Shown here: positions 19,400-29,163 of the stretch, piece by piece
How the letters are laid out: every line of letters starts with the position of its first letter
Position numbering within the stretch: the stretch's first letter is position 1
Origin: an uncultured Pelagibacteraceae bacterium
GTDB lineage: Bacteria > Pseudomonadota > Alphaproteobacteria > Pelagibacterales > Pelagibacteraceae
Assembly (NCBI GenBank): GCA_902557935.1
Contig: CACECJ010000001.1
Span: forward strand, 1-64,000
Length of the DNA: 64,000 nucleotides
Direction: 5' to 3'
The notes under the pieces: generated by a model
The model's database searches: none
Told to the model about the DNA's origin: nothing
The model's input: only the letters and a program-made list of their open reading frames with translations
Made by a program: the position numbers and the translations under genes

Positions 19400-19903
19400 A
19401 TGAAAAATTTAATTATATTAATAATAACCGTTCTATTAAGTACTAACCTAATGGCCGCAGGAAGCGACGGAGGTAGTGGTGATAATAGTGGTGGAGAAGA
19501 TGTTGCAAAGTCAAATTATAAACAAGCAGTAAGTTTTATAAAACGAGCGGGCAAACTCGAAAAAAAGGATAAACAAGAAAAAGCAAAAAAACTATACTCG
19601 CAGGCATTTAGTAAATTAGAAAAAGCACTTAAAGCTGACAAAAAAAACCCTGATATTTTAAATTATATGGGTTTCACATCAAGAAAAGTTGGAAAATTTG
19701 AACAAGCTGAAAAGTTTTATCTCAAAGGCCTAAGAATAAAACCTGATCACAATGGTATAAATGAATATCTTGGAGAACTCTATGTTCAAACTAATAGAAT
19801 GGATAAAGCTAATGAAAGACTGGAAGTTCTTAAAGGATGTAACTGTGATGAATACCAAGAGCTTGAATTAATTATAAAAACACGTGGATCAAAGGTTTAT
19901 TAA
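19400..19903 (+). CDS. TPR-repeat secreted protein
   Basis: Signal peptide plus TPR pattern NPDILNYMGFTSRKVGKFEQAEKFYLKGLRIKPDHNGINEYLGELY. Confidence 0.82.
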   Translation: MKNLIILIITVLLSTNLMAAGSDGGSGDNSGGEDVAKSNYKQAVSFIKRAGKLEKKDKQEKAKKLYSQAFSKLEKALKADKKNPDILNYMGFTSRKVGKFEQAEKFYLKGLRIKPDHNGINEYLGELYVQTNRMDKANERLEVLKGCNCDEYQELELIIKTRGSKVY

Positions 19904-19912
19904 TATCTAAGA

Positions 19913-20683
19913 TTATTTAAACCTAAAAAAATAAGCATTTTTTATTTTTTCAAAAATACTCCTATTATCTCCAAATTTAGGCTCATCAACACCTGGTCTT
20001 CTCTTCCATCGTGCATAAAAATATTTTGTTCTTTTAAAAAAGCTATTATCCTCGGTATAGTAATAGGCAGCTATAGATTTTCTTCCTATTTCCTTTGGAC
20101 ATTTAATTGGATCTGGAAAACCATGATTAGACTCTGTATCGGTTCTGAATATAACGCAATGATTTAAATTAGGAAAGACTTTTAAAAAGTTAGATTTCAT
20201 ATTTTGATCCCATAATTCTAATGCTCCATTCCATTCTTCTCTCCAATTTTCATTAAGATAAACCAAAACATTTAGTCTCCTTTTAAGATTTTTTTTTCTT
20301 ATATAAACAAAATCAGAGTGAACCTTTAGATAACCGCCATTTCTCGACTCATGCATACCACCTCCAAAAAGTGTGGGGTCAGGAATTAAATTTTTAAGTT
20401 TAAATTTTTCCTCTAAGACTCTTATAAATAAAGGAGAATTTAAATAATCTATAACAACTTTAACTTCTTTTGGAAATTTTTGATACTCACCAAGAACTCG
20501 TTTTGTTTTTTGAAAAAGAACATCTTTACTTATTAACTCTTCGTCAGGAAACTTAAACTGTGAACTTACTAATTTTGCATATTCGTAGGGTAGAAAATTC
20601 TTTACGAAACAATGACCATAAGGTTCGTTTTTAACACTTAAGATTTTATGATGTTGATCTGATAATTTTTTAAAATCCAGCAT
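19913..20683 (-). CDS. 2OG-Fe(II) oxygenase family protein
   Basis: GGYLKVHSDF...NVLVYLNENW...GALELWD...HGFPDPI; HxD...H pattern. Confidence 0.85.
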   Translation of the reverse strand: MLDFKKLSDQHHKILSVKNEPYGHCFVKNFLPYEYAKLVSSQFKFPDEELISKDVLFQKTKRVLGEYQKFPKEVKVVIDYLNSPLFIRVLEEKFKLKNLIPDPTLFGGGMHESRNGGYLKVHSDFVYIRKKNLKRRLNVLVYLNENWREEWNGALELWDQNMKSNFLKVFPNLNHCVIFRTDTESNHGFPDPIKCPKEIGRKSIAAYYYTEDNSFFKRTKYFYARWKRRPGVDEPKFGDNRSIFEKIKNAYFFRFK

Positions 20684-21061
20684 TTAACTTAAATCTATTG
20701 CATGCTTTTTCAATATATTCAACGGTATTAATTCTAAGGTTTTAATATTTGTTTTTTTAAGATAAACAGAGCAAGCTACCTCTTCCTCTATAGCTCTCGC
20801 GAACCAAGAGGCGCAAACGCACCAATGATCACCATCTTTTAACCCAGGAAAACCAAATTCTGGATGAGGTGTAATTAAATCATTGCCTACTTTCTTTGAC
20901 CAAAGTAAAAATTTATCTGTTACTTTTGCACAAACTGTGTGTACCCCTCTATCATTTTTATCTGTATTACAACATCCATCTCTAAACCAACCTGTTAATG
21001 GATCATTAGAGCAAGGTTCTAAAGGCTCACCAAAAACATTTTTTTGAATTTCATTACTCAT
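20684..21061 (-). CDS. DUF2237 family protein
   Basis: NVFGEPLEPCSNDPLTGWFRDGCCNTDKNDRGVHTVCAKVTDKFL...PGLKDGDHWCVCASRW-like. Confidence 0.92.
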   Translation of the reverse strand: MSNEIQKNVFGEPLEPCSNDPLTGWFRDGCCNTDKNDRGVHTVCAKVTDKFLLWSKKVGNDLITPHPEFGFPGLKDGDHWCVCASWFARAIEEEVACSVYLKKTNIKTLELIPLNILKKHAIDLS

Positions 21062-21666
21062 TTTGAAAAAACATTAGCAATTTTTTTATCTATTTCCAGA
21101 TTAAATGAAAAGGATCTTCTTTCTCCACTTGCTTTAAATGGATATGCTGTATGCATCAAATAATGTGGAAAAAGAATTACATCTCCTTTTTTTGGTTGAT
21201 GGTTGTAAATACTATCACTTAAAAACATTTTATTTCCATTTATAAAATCAATTGTGCCGTCGATTTTTGATTTTTTATAGCCCTTTGAAACAAATTTCGG
21301 AATTTTTAAGTAACCTACACCAGATATGTGTCCATCGTGGTAATGTATTGGATTATACTCATTGTCAAATTGTCTTACTATCCAAAAATTTTTAATTGAA
21401 ATTTTTTTTACTTTTTTTCCAATAGTTTTAAAAATATATTTTTTTACCTTATTAGATATTACTTTTTCTAAATTTTTTTTTACAAAAGACTTCGGCAATT
21501 GAAATTCCTGTTTGACCTGTCCGACTAATTTTTTTGAATAATCGAGCTTTCTCAATAATTTTTTCTTTTTTAAAATTTGATCAACTTCATTATTAATTCT
21601 TTTAATTAATTTATTTGAAAATTTTAATTTAGCTATCTTTGGGCCAAAAGGACTAATAACTTTCAT
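21058..21666 (-). CDS. Putative 2OG-Fe(II) oxygenase (TIGR02466-like)
   Basis: NPIHYHDGHISGVGYLKIP ... GDVILFPHYLMHTAYPF ... RRSFSFNL. Confidence 0.82.
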   Translation of the reverse strand: MKVISPFGPKIAKLKFSNKLIKRINNEVDQILKKKKLLRKLDYSKKLVGQVKQEFQLPKSFVKKNLEKVISNKVKKYIFKTIGKKVKKISIKNFWIVRQFDNEYNPIHYHDGHISGVGYLKIPKFVSKGYKKSKIDGTIDFINGNKMFLSDSIYNHQPKKGDVILFPHYLMHTAYPFKASGERRSFSFNLEIDKKIANVFSK

Positions 21667-21668
21667 AA

Positions 21669-22178
21669 TTACAATTTTGTAGGGTTCGGCTGCCCTTTAT
21701 AAACCTTTTCAGGATCAAATTTTTTTTCTTTTTCTTTAAATTCTAATTCAATCGCCTCAGAATTTTCAATTTTTCCTAAAGGTATTGATCTGTAAAAGCA
21801 TGATTTATATCCTACATGGCAGCTTGATCCGTTTCCTATATCTACTGACATCCACAATGCATCCTGATCATCATCTATTCTTAGATCAATAACTTTTTGC
21901 ACAAAACCGCTTGTTTTTCCTTTGTGCCATATATCTTTTCTAGATCTACTCCAATAATGAGCTTCTTTAGTTTCAATTGTTTTTTTTAGAGCCTCTTCAT
22001 TCATGTAACCATGCATTAATAATTCACCGGAGCCACTGTCAGAGGTGGTTACTGGAATAAGTCCATCTTTATCAAATTTAGGACATAGAAATTTTCCTTC
22101 TTCTACCTCAAAAATGCTTTTTCTCTTTTTGAACATGAGGGTAAAATAATGAAAAAAAGACAAAATAGCAATTTGCAT
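21669..22178 (-). CDS. hisI: Phosphoribosyl-AMP cyclohydrolase
   Basis: LMHGYMNEEALKKTIETKEAHYWSRSRKDIWHKGKTSGFVQKV...GNGSSCHVGYKSCFYR. Confidence 0.95.
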   Translation of the reverse strand: MQIAILSFFHYFTLMFKKRKSIFEVEEGKFLCPKFDKDGLIPVTTSDSGSGELLMHGYMNEEALKKTIETKEAHYWSRSRKDIWHKGKTSGFVQKVIDLRIDDDQDALWMSVDIGNGSSCHVGYKSCFYRSIPLGKIENSEAIELEFKEKEKKFDPEKVYKGQPNPTKL

Positions 22179-22210
22179 TAATCAAATATGTCCTATAAAA
22201 CCTTGTAACA

Positions 22211-22819
22211 ATGAAATTAGTTAAAGACGCAGATAAAACATCCTCAAAAAAGCCTGAAGTTTCTGACAAACAGGCCGAAGAGGCATTTAAAACTATTCTT
22301 AAGTGGATAGGTGAAGATCCACATAGAGAAGGTCTTGTTGAGACACCAAAAAGAGTAATTAAAGCATTTAAGGAATATTTTAAAGGTTATCATCAAGATG
22401 CTGAAGCTGATTTATCTAAAACATTTGGAGATGTTGAGGGTTATGACGATATGGTGGTAGAAAAAAATATCACACTTGAAAGTCATTGTGAGCATCATAT
22501 GGCACCTATAATTGGAGTGGCACATGTTGCTTATATTCCTGACAAAAAGGTTGTAGGCTTAAGCAAGTTAGCGAGAACGGTAGAAATATTCTCCAAAAGA
22601 CTTCAAACTCAAGAAAGACTTACAATGCAGATCGCTAAAACTTTAATGAATTCATTAAACGCGAAAGGTGTAGCAGTTACAATTGATGCTGCTCATCAAT
22701 GTATGACTATGAGAGGTATTAAAAAAGAGAGAGCAACAACGGTTACTAACTATTTTTTAGGTTCTTTCAGAGAAGACTTGGGTATTCAAAATAGATATTT
22801 AAGATATATTAAAAAATAA
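22211..22819 (+). CDS. folE: GTP cyclohydrolase I
   Basis: EDPHREGLVETPKRVIKAF, ESHCEHHMAPIIGVAHVAYIP, QCMTMRGIKK. Confidence 0.97.
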   Translation: MKLVKDADKTSSKKPEVSDKQAEEAFKTILKWIGEDPHREGLVETPKRVIKAFKEYFKGYHQDAEADLSKTFGDVEGYDDMVVEKNITLESHCEHHMAPIIGVAHVAYIPDKKVVGLSKLARTVEIFSKRLQTQERLTMQIAKTLMNSLNAKGVAVTIDAAHQCMTMRGIKKERATTVTNYFLGSFREDLGIQNRYLRYIKK

Positions 22820-23821
22820 ATGTCTCAAAAATTTAAAGCCGTAGTAATAGATAATCAAAACGAAAAATTTACAAGAGAAATAAAAGAAATCGACACAAGT
22901 CATCTTAAAGATGGAAACGTTTTAGTCAAAATAGATTATTCAAGTCTTAATTATAAAGATGCATTAATTTTAAATAATGGAGGCAAAATTGTAAGAAAAT
23001 TTCCTTTTGTGCCAGGTATAGATTTTTCAGGCACCGTAGTTGAGAGTGAAGATAATAAATTTAAAAAAGATGATAAAGTAATTTTAACTGGATTTAGGGT
23101 AGGAGAAGCTTACTTTGGGGGCTTTGCTCAATACGCTAAAGTTGATGCTAACTTTTTAATTAATATACCGAAAGATTTAGATGCTCATAAATCTATGATG
23201 CTCGGCACAGCAGGTTTTACAGCTCTTCTATGCTCTTTTGCAGTTAAAGCTAAAGAGGAATTGTTGTTAGGTGAAAAAGTAAAAGATGTTCTGGTAACTG
23301 GCGCCACAGGTGGTGTTGGAAGTATTGCTGTAATGATCCTATCTAAAATGGGATATGATGTTCATGCCGTAACAGGAAAAAAAGATAAAAATGATTATTT
23401 AAAAGGATTAGGTGCAAAAAACATTATAGACAGAAAAGAATTTGAGGGAGAAAGTAAACTTTTAGAAAAAGGAGTATGGGACGGAGTAGTTGACACTGTG
23501 GGCGGAGCTGCTTTAACAAAAATATTTGCGCAAACAAAGCCTGGTGGAATTGTAGCTGCGTGTGGAAATGCAGGAGGAATTAAAATCAACACAAATGTGA
23601 TGCCTTTTATAATCAGGGGAGTTAAATTATGGGGCATCGATTCATCCGGTTCCTCAATAAAACGTAGGGAGTTTGTCTGGGGCGAAGCAGCCAAATTGAT
23701 CGATTTTTCTAAGGTTCAATCATTTACCAAAGAGCTATCCTTTACAGAACTTTTAGATACTTTTCCTAAACTTCTCAAAGGCGAGTTTTCAGGAAGAGCT
23801 ATAGTAAATCCAAATAAATAA
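22820..23821 (+). CDS. acuI: MDR-family oxidoreductase, acrylyl-CoA reductase AcuI/YhdH-like
   Basis: NYKDALILNNGGKIVRKFPFVPGIDFSGTVVES; VTGATGGVGSIAVMILSKMGYDVHAVTGK; WGIDSS. Confidence 0.85.
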   Translation: MSQKFKAVVIDNQNEKFTREIKEIDTSHLKDGNVLVKIDYSSLNYKDALILNNGGKIVRKFPFVPGIDFSGTVVESEDNKFKKDDKVILTGFRVGEAYFGGFAQYAKVDANFLINIPKDLDAHKSMMLGTAGFTALLCSFAVKAKEELLLGEKVKDVLVTGATGGVGSIAVMILSKMGYDVHAVTGKKDKNDYLKGLGAKNIIDRKEFEGESKLLEKGVWDGVVDTVGGAALTKIFAQTKPGGIVAACGNAGGIKINTNVMPFIIRGVKLWGIDSSGSSIKRREFVWGEAAKLIDFSKVQSFTKELSFTELLDTFPKLLKGEFSGRAIVNPNK

Positions 23822-23839
23822 ACTATAATCATTAAAATA

Positions 23840-24730
23840 ATGGATTGGGATAAATTAAAAATTTTTCATACAGTTGCTGAGGCATCGAGTTTTACTAAAG
23901 CTTCAACTATATTAAACTTAAGCCAATCAGCTATTAGTCGCCAAATACAAGGTTTAGAAAGCGATCTAAAAGTCCAGTTATTCGAACGTCACGCTAGGGG
24001 ATTAGTTCTTACAGAAAACGGCGAGTATCTTTTTAAATCAGCGCATGAAATCATTTCAAGGCTTAAAGATGTTGAGTCAAATTTAAGCGGTCAAAAAGAT
24101 AAGATAAATGGAAAATTAATTGTTACTACTGTCGTGAGTTTTGGAACCACATGGTTAACTCCAAGAATAAAAGAATTTATGGATCTTAATCCTGGTATTG
24201 AAATTGAATTAATATTTGACGATAGAGAACTTGACTTAGCTACTCGTGAAGCTGATGTAGCTATTAGGATGAGAAGACCAAAACAACTAAATTTAATACA
24301 GAAAAAATTTGTAGATTTTAATTATCATATTTATGGTTCAAATGAATATTTAGAAAAAAATGGTTATCCAAAAACTCTTAAAGATTTAGATAAGCATAAG
24401 TTCATCACTTATGGCAAAGGTGCTCCTTCACCTGTTTATAATCCTGATTGGGTATTAAAAGTTGGATCAAAAGATGGAAAAAAAAGAAAATCTTTTATGA
24501 AAGTTAATAGTGTTTATGGTTTGTTGCTTGCAGTTCAAAGCGGAGCGGGTTTAGCTGCTCTTCCAGATTATATAACTCATAACGTCAGTGGTATCACTAA
24601 AGTTTTACCAAACGAACCAGGTAAGCCAACGGAAACACATTTTGTGTATCCATTATCATTAAAAAATAATGCAAGACTTATAGCTTTCAGAAACTTTTTA
24701 TTTAGTAAAGTTAACGAATGGAAATTTTAA
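23840..24730 (+). CDS. LysR family transcriptional regulator
   Basis: MDWDKLKIFHTVAEASSFTKASTILNLSQSAISRQIQGLE HTH. Confidence 0.93.
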   Translation: MDWDKLKIFHTVAEASSFTKASTILNLSQSAISRQIQGLESDLKVQLFERHARGLVLTENGEYLFKSAHEIISRLKDVESNLSGQKDKINGKLIVTTVVSFGTTWLTPRIKEFMDLNPGIEIELIFDDRELDLATREADVAIRMRRPKQLNLIQKKFVDFNYHIYGSNEYLEKNGYPKTLKDLDKHKFITYGKGAPSPVYNPDWVLKVGSKDGKKRKSFMKVNSVYGLLLAVQSGAGLAALPDYITHNVSGITKVLPNEPGKPTETHFVYPLSLKNNARLIAFRNFLFSKVNEWKF

Positions 24731-25836
24731 TCTCTTTTATAATACCTTTCATAATACTACTTACAGTTGTAGTATTTATCCATGAATATGGCCATTATTA
24801 TTATGCTAAGAAGTATGGTGTAGGAGTTACAGACTTTTCTATTGGCTTTGGTAAAGAAATATTTGGGTTTAATGACAAATCTGGAACAAGATGGAAATTC
24901 TGTGCAATTCCTCTGGGTGGGTATGTAAAATTTTTTGGCGATAGAAATGTTTTTAGCCAAGCAGAGCAAGAAGAGCTATTAAAAAAATATAGTAAAGAAG
25001 ATCAAGAAAAATTATTTGTTGTTAAACCTTTATATCAAAGATCTATTATTGTAGCAGCTGGTCCATTTGCAAATTTTTTATTAGCAATATTTATTTTTGC
25101 ATTTATTTACATGTTTGCTGGAAAAGATTTTACCCCAGCTCAAATACAGGAAGTTCAAATAGAAAGTCCTGCAGATGAGGCAGGCATTAAGTCAGGTGAT
25201 ATTATTAAATCGATTAATGGTAAAGATGTTAATAGTATTATGGAAGTTTCCGCTTTCATTAATTCCTCTTCATCAGAGATAATTGATATCGTCATATTAA
25301 GAAATGACAGTGAAATTACATTTTCTGTAAAACCTGAGGTAATTAAAGGGGAGGATTCTTTGGGTAATAAAGCAAATAAAAAGATTATCGGTATAAAAAT
25401 AGCCCCTTTAAATGATGAGATTAATAGAGAAAGATTAGGCCCAGCCACTGCCTTACTTTATGCGTTTAAAGAGACTTGGTTTGTAATTGACGCTTCTTGG
25501 AATTTTATTATTTCAATGTTTAAAGGTACTGGTGATACTTCTCAATTAGGCGGCCCTATCAAAATAGCTAAAATTACAGGACAAGTGGCTAAACTAGGTT
25601 TAATAGCCTTCCTAAGCATTATGGCTTACATATCTATTAGTTTGGGCTTTATAAATTTGTTACCAATCCCTATGTTAGATGGCGGACACTTGATGTTTTA
25701 CGCTTTTGAGAAGGTTTTAGGCAGACCTTTAACTCAAAGGACCCAGGAGGGTTTTTTCCGAATCGGTCTTTTTTTATTACTTTCTTTAATGTTTTTTACA
25801 ACATTTAATGATTTAAGAGATTTAGGCTTATTTTAA
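24718..25836 (+). CDS. rseP: RIP metalloprotease (site-2 protease)
   Basis: VVFIHEYGHYYYAKKYGV, PDZ region, NLLPIPMLDGGHLMFYAFE. Confidence 0.95.
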   Translation: MEILISFIIPFIILLTVVVFIHEYGHYYYAKKYGVGVTDFSIGFGKEIFGFNDKSGTRWKFCAIPLGGYVKFFGDRNVFSQAEQEELLKKYSKEDQEKLFVVKPLYQRSIIVAAGPFANFLLAIFIFAFIYMFAGKDFTPAQIQEVQIESPADEAGIKSGDIIKSINGKDVNSIMEVSAFINSSSSEIIDIVILRNDSEITFSVKPEVIKGEDSLGNKANKKIIGIKIAPLNDEINRERLGPATALLYAFKETWFVIDASWNFIISMFKGTGDTSQLGGPIKIAKITGQVAKLGLIAFLSIMAYISISLGFINLLPIPMLDGGHLMFYAFEKVLGRPLTQRTQEGFFRIGLFLLLSLMFFTTFNDLRDLGLF

Positions 25837-25859
25837 GCCATTTTTTTATTCAAAAAAGT

Positions 25860-25940
25860 CAATAAAATCAATACTTTTTGGGCACACAATATATTGTGTT
25901 GATATTTACGTGAAACACCAAAAAAATGTTGATTTTATTG
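25860..25940. promoter_or_regulatory. Nested inverted repeats upstream of HU/IHF-family gene
   Basis: 12-bp IR CAATAAAATCAA (25860-25871)/TTGATTTTATTG (25929-25940) enclosing a perfect 16-bp palindrome ACACAATATATTGTGT (25884-25899). Confidence 0.6.
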
Positions 25941-25977
25941 GATTTTTATAGAGATTATAAATAACTAAGGGGCAAAA

Positions 25978-26253
25978 ATGAATAAAAAACAACTAGTAGC
26001 AAAAATATCGTCCACACTGGGTCAAAGCAAGGCTGATGCAGAAAGAACTTTTGATTCAATAACGACTATTATTTTAGATGCTTTAAAGAATGACGATACT
26101 GTAAAAATAGCTGGTTTTGGTACTTATAAAGTAGCAAAAAGAAAAGCTAGGGTAGGAAGAAACCCAAGAACAGGTGAGTCAATTCAAATTGCTGCATCTC
26201 AAAAGGTTAAGTTTTTACCCGCTAAAAGCTTAAAAGAAATGTTTAATAGATAA
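25978..26253 (+). CDS. HU/IHF-family DNA-binding protein
   Basis: 91 aa; FGTYKVAKRKARVGRNPRTGESIQIAASQKVKFLPAKSLK. Confidence 0.95.
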   Translation: MNKKQLVAKISSTLGQSKADAERTFDSITTIILDALKNDDTVKIAGFGTYKVAKRKARVGRNPRTGESIQIAASQKVKFLPAKSLKEMFNR

Positions 26254-26265
26254 AACTTCTTATTT

Positions 26266-26296
26266 AGCCCTTATTTGAAAATCTCAAATAAGGGCT
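26266..26296. terminator. Perfect 13-bp hairpin downstream of HU gene, probable terminator/processing hairpin
   Basis: AGCCCTTATTTGA-AAATC-TCAAATAAGGGCT; no strong U-tract follows. Confidence 0.6.
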
Positions 26297-26392
26297 AACT
26301 ACTTGCAAAAATTGCATAGCTCAAATTAAGACAATTCAATTCTTTTTCAATAGCTAAAACCCTATAACGCACGCTTAACAAGGGAGTTAGTT

Positions 26393-27685
26393 ATGAAAAA
26401 ATACTTAGGATACTTTTTTGCAGGTACAGCCATATACTTTGGTTTTGCAGGTCTTGGATATGCCGAGACTACAGTGTCTGCAGAAGTACAATACATTTTT
26501 AATACCCTATTATTTTTAATGTCAGGTTTCTTGGTCATGTGGATGGCCGCAGGTTTCGCAATGTTAGAGTCAGGATTAGTAACATCAAAATCTGTATCAG
26601 CAATCTGTGCTAAAAATATAGGTTTATATTCAATCGCCGGAGTAATGTTCTGGTTGGTTGGTTACAATTTAGCTTACGGTATTCCAGAAGGCGGATATAT
26701 AGGTTCATTTACACCATGGAGTGACAATTCATCATTAGAGACAGGATATTCTGATGGTTCTGATTGGTTCTTCCAAATGGTTTTCTGTGCAACTACAATG
26801 TCAATCGTATCTGGTACATTAGCTGAAAGAATTAAGATCTGGCCATTTTTCTTATTTGCCGCAATTTTAACTGGTATTATATATCCAATTTCAATGGGTT
26901 GGCAGTGGGGTGGCGGATGGTTATCGGTAGCTGGATTCTCAGACTTTGCTGGTTCAACTTTAGTACATGCTGCTGGAGGAGCTGCGGCTCTTGCAGGTGC
27001 AATCGTATTAGGCGCTAGAAGTGGCAGATTCTCAGGAAAAGGTGAGGCAAAACCGATGGCACCATTTGCTGCATCATCAATTCCGTTAGCAACACTAGGA
27101 GTATTTATACTTTGGTTAGGTTGGTTCGGATTTAATGGTGGATCTCAGTTAGCTTCTGGAACGCTAGAAGACGTTTCAGCAGTAGCAACAATTTATATCA
27201 ATACGAACTTAGCTGCAGGTGGTGGTGTATTAGCTGCTGCAACAGTATCAAGAGTTATCGGTGGAAAAACTGACGTTGTAATGATGCTAAACGGCGCAAT
27301 TGCTGGATTAGTAGGTATTACCGCAGAACCATTAACACCAAGTCCGTTAGCTGCAATCTTCATTGGAGCAATAGCAGGAGTATTAATGTACTTCTCAACA
27401 AAACTATTGTTCAAAATGAAAATTGATGACGTAGTTGGAGCCATCCCAGCACACTTAGTGGCTGGAGTATGGGGTACATTAGCAGTGCCACTAACTAATG
27501 GAGATGTTACTTTCGGAGCACAATTCCTAGGAACTATCTCAGTTGTGGTATTCGTATTCATAGTCTCGTTTATTGTTTTCCAAATTATCAAAAGTACAAT
27601 TGGATTAAGAATAAGCAAGGAAGCTGAAAGACTAGGAACTGACAAAGCAGAAGTCGGTGTAATAGCTTACGGTATCAGAGACTAA
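26393..27685 (+). CDS. amtB: Ammonium transporter (Amt family), copy 1
   Basis: 430 aa; GWQWGGGWL, DFAGSTLVHAAGGAAALAGAIVLGAR, DDVVGAIPAHLVAGVWGTL. Confidence 0.95.
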   Translation: MKKYLGYFFAGTAIYFGFAGLGYAETTVSAEVQYIFNTLLFLMSGFLVMWMAAGFAMLESGLVTSKSVSAICAKNIGLYSIAGVMFWLVGYNLAYGIPEGGYIGSFTPWSDNSSLETGYSDGSDWFFQMVFCATTMSIVSGTLAERIKIWPFFLFAAILTGIIYPISMGWQWGGGWLSVAGFSDFAGSTLVHAAGGAAALAGAIVLGARSGRFSGKGEAKPMAPFAASSIPLATLGVFILWLGWFGFNGGSQLASGTLEDVSAVATIYINTNLAAGGGVLAAATVSRVIGGKTDVVMMLNGAIAGLVGITAEPLTPSPLAAIFIGAIAGVLMYFSTKLLFKMKIDDVVGAIPAHLVAGVWGTLAVPLTNGDVTFGAQFLGTISVVVFVFIVSFIVFQIIKSTIGLRISKEAERLGTDKAEVGVIAYGIRD

Positions 27686-27720
27686 TTAAAATTCCCTCCC
27701 TCGTTAGTTGGGAAAATTAT

Positions 27721-27757
27721 AAGGCCTGGTTCGGATCCCCCGTCCAGGCCTTATTTA
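27721..27757 (+). terminator. Rho-independent terminator after amtB copy 1
   Basis: AAGGCCTGG...CCAGGCCTT stem followed by ATTTATTTT. Confidence 0.8.
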
Positions 27758-27839
27758 TTTTACAAAGCTCTTATGCATTATATTCATGCTTCAAATCTCT
27801 GAAATTTGATATCAAATCTTCAAAAAAAAAGGGGGAAAC

Positions 27840-29129
27840 ATGAAAAAATTAACTTTCATTTTATTAGGTTGTATTTCTGCTCTACTAATCAGCTCTCAAA
27901 GCTTTGCAGAAACTACAATGTCTCAAGAAGGGCAATATATTTTTAACTCGTTAGGGTTTTATATAGGTGGAGTGCTAGTAGCTTTCATGGCAGCAGGTTT
28001 CTGCATGCTTGAGAGTGGATTAGTTACAACAAAAAGTGTATCGACAATCGCCGCGAAAAATATAGGTAAATTTGCTATATGTTCACTGATATTTTTCTTG
28101 GTAGGCTATAATTTGGCTTATGGCGTGCCGGAGGGAGGCTACGTAGGCTCATTTACGATTTGGACAGATTCTTCTAACGCTGAAACAGGTTATTCAGGTT
28201 ACTCAGACTGGTTCTTTCAAACGATGTTCGTATGCGCGACAGCTTCCATAGTGTCTGGAGCAGTTGCAGAGAGAATTAAGATCTGGCCATTCTTTATTTT
28301 TGCAGCAATTATGGCAGGCGTGATTTACCCAATTTCTATGGGTTGGCAATGGGGAGGCGGCTGGTTAGCTAGCGGCGGATTCTCTGATTTTGCTGGATCA
28401 ACTTTAGTTCATGGATGCGGAGGTGCCGCAGCATTAGCTGGAGTAATTGTTTTAGGTGCTCGTGAGGGAAGATTTGGCAGGAGAGGTGAAAAAAGATCAA
28501 TGCAACCTTTTGCGGCTTCAAGTATTCCATTAGTAACACTCGGAACTTTTTTACTTTGGTTTGGATGGTTTGGTTTTAATGGCTTTAGTCAATTAGCTAT
28601 GGGTACTTTTGACGATGTTAATGCAATATCAAAAATTGCAGTCAACACTCATTTAGCAGGTGCAGCTGGGACTTTTACTGGTGCTGCGATTACAAGATTG
28701 ATTGGCGGAAAAACTGATATTGTAATGATGCTTAATGGTGCGTTAGCCGGATTAGTTGCTATAACAGCTGAACCTCTAACACCTGGTCCAATTACAGCTA
28801 TGTTCATTGGCTCTATAGGAGCAATTATAATGTATTTCGGTACAAAAATGTTAGAGAGCTATGGTTTGGATGATGTAGTTGGTGCCATTCCTGTACACAT
28901 GTTTGCGGGAATATTTGGAACATTAGTTGTGCCTTTAACGAATCCAGATACATCTTTTGGAACTCAATTCATTGGTACTGCATCTGTATGTATATTCAGT
29001 TTTGTTCTTTCATGGATTACTTTCAGTTTTCTTAAATCAACTATAGGATTAAGAATTAGTAAGGCTGCTGAAAAATTAGGAACCGACAAGGCCGAAGTTG
29101 GTGTTTCAGCTTACTCTATAAGAGACTAA
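27840..29129 (+). CDS. amtB: Ammonium transporter (Amt family), copy 2
   Basis: 429 aa; closely similar to adjacent copy; GWQWGGGWL, DFAGSTLVHGCGGAAAL. Confidence 0.95.
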   Translation: MKKLTFILLGCISALLISSQSFAETTMSQEGQYIFNSLGFYIGGVLVAFMAAGFCMLESGLVTTKSVSTIAAKNIGKFAICSLIFFLVGYNLAYGVPEGGYVGSFTIWTDSSNAETGYSGYSDWFFQTMFVCATASIVSGAVAERIKIWPFFIFAAIMAGVIYPISMGWQWGGGWLASGGFSDFAGSTLVHGCGGAAALAGVIVLGAREGRFGRRGEKRSMQPFAASSIPLVTLGTFLLWFGWFGFNGFSQLAMGTFDDVNAISKIAVNTHLAGAAGTFTGAAITRLIGGKTDIVMMLNGALAGLVAITAEPLTPGPITAMFIGSIGAIIMYFGTKMLESYGLDDVVGAIPVHMFAGIFGTLVVPLTNPDTSFGTQFIGTASVCIFSFVLSWITFSFLKSTIGLRISKAAEKLGTDKAEVGVSAYSIRD

Positions 29130-29138
29130 AAACTTAAT

Positions 29139-29163
29139 AAAGGCCCGAGAAATCGGGCCTTTT
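29139..29163 (+). terminator. Rho-independent terminator after amtB copy 2
   Basis: AAAGGCCCGA-GAAA-TCGGGCCTTTT. Confidence 0.85.

Noticed and set aside
26266-26296. Attenuator for amtB
   Set aside because: The hairpin sits right after the HU stop and has no leader peptide; more simply a terminator or processing hairpin.
27193-27645. 150 aa ORF antisense to amtB copy 1
   Set aside because: Low-complexity N/T/P-rich shadow of a conserved membrane protein gene.
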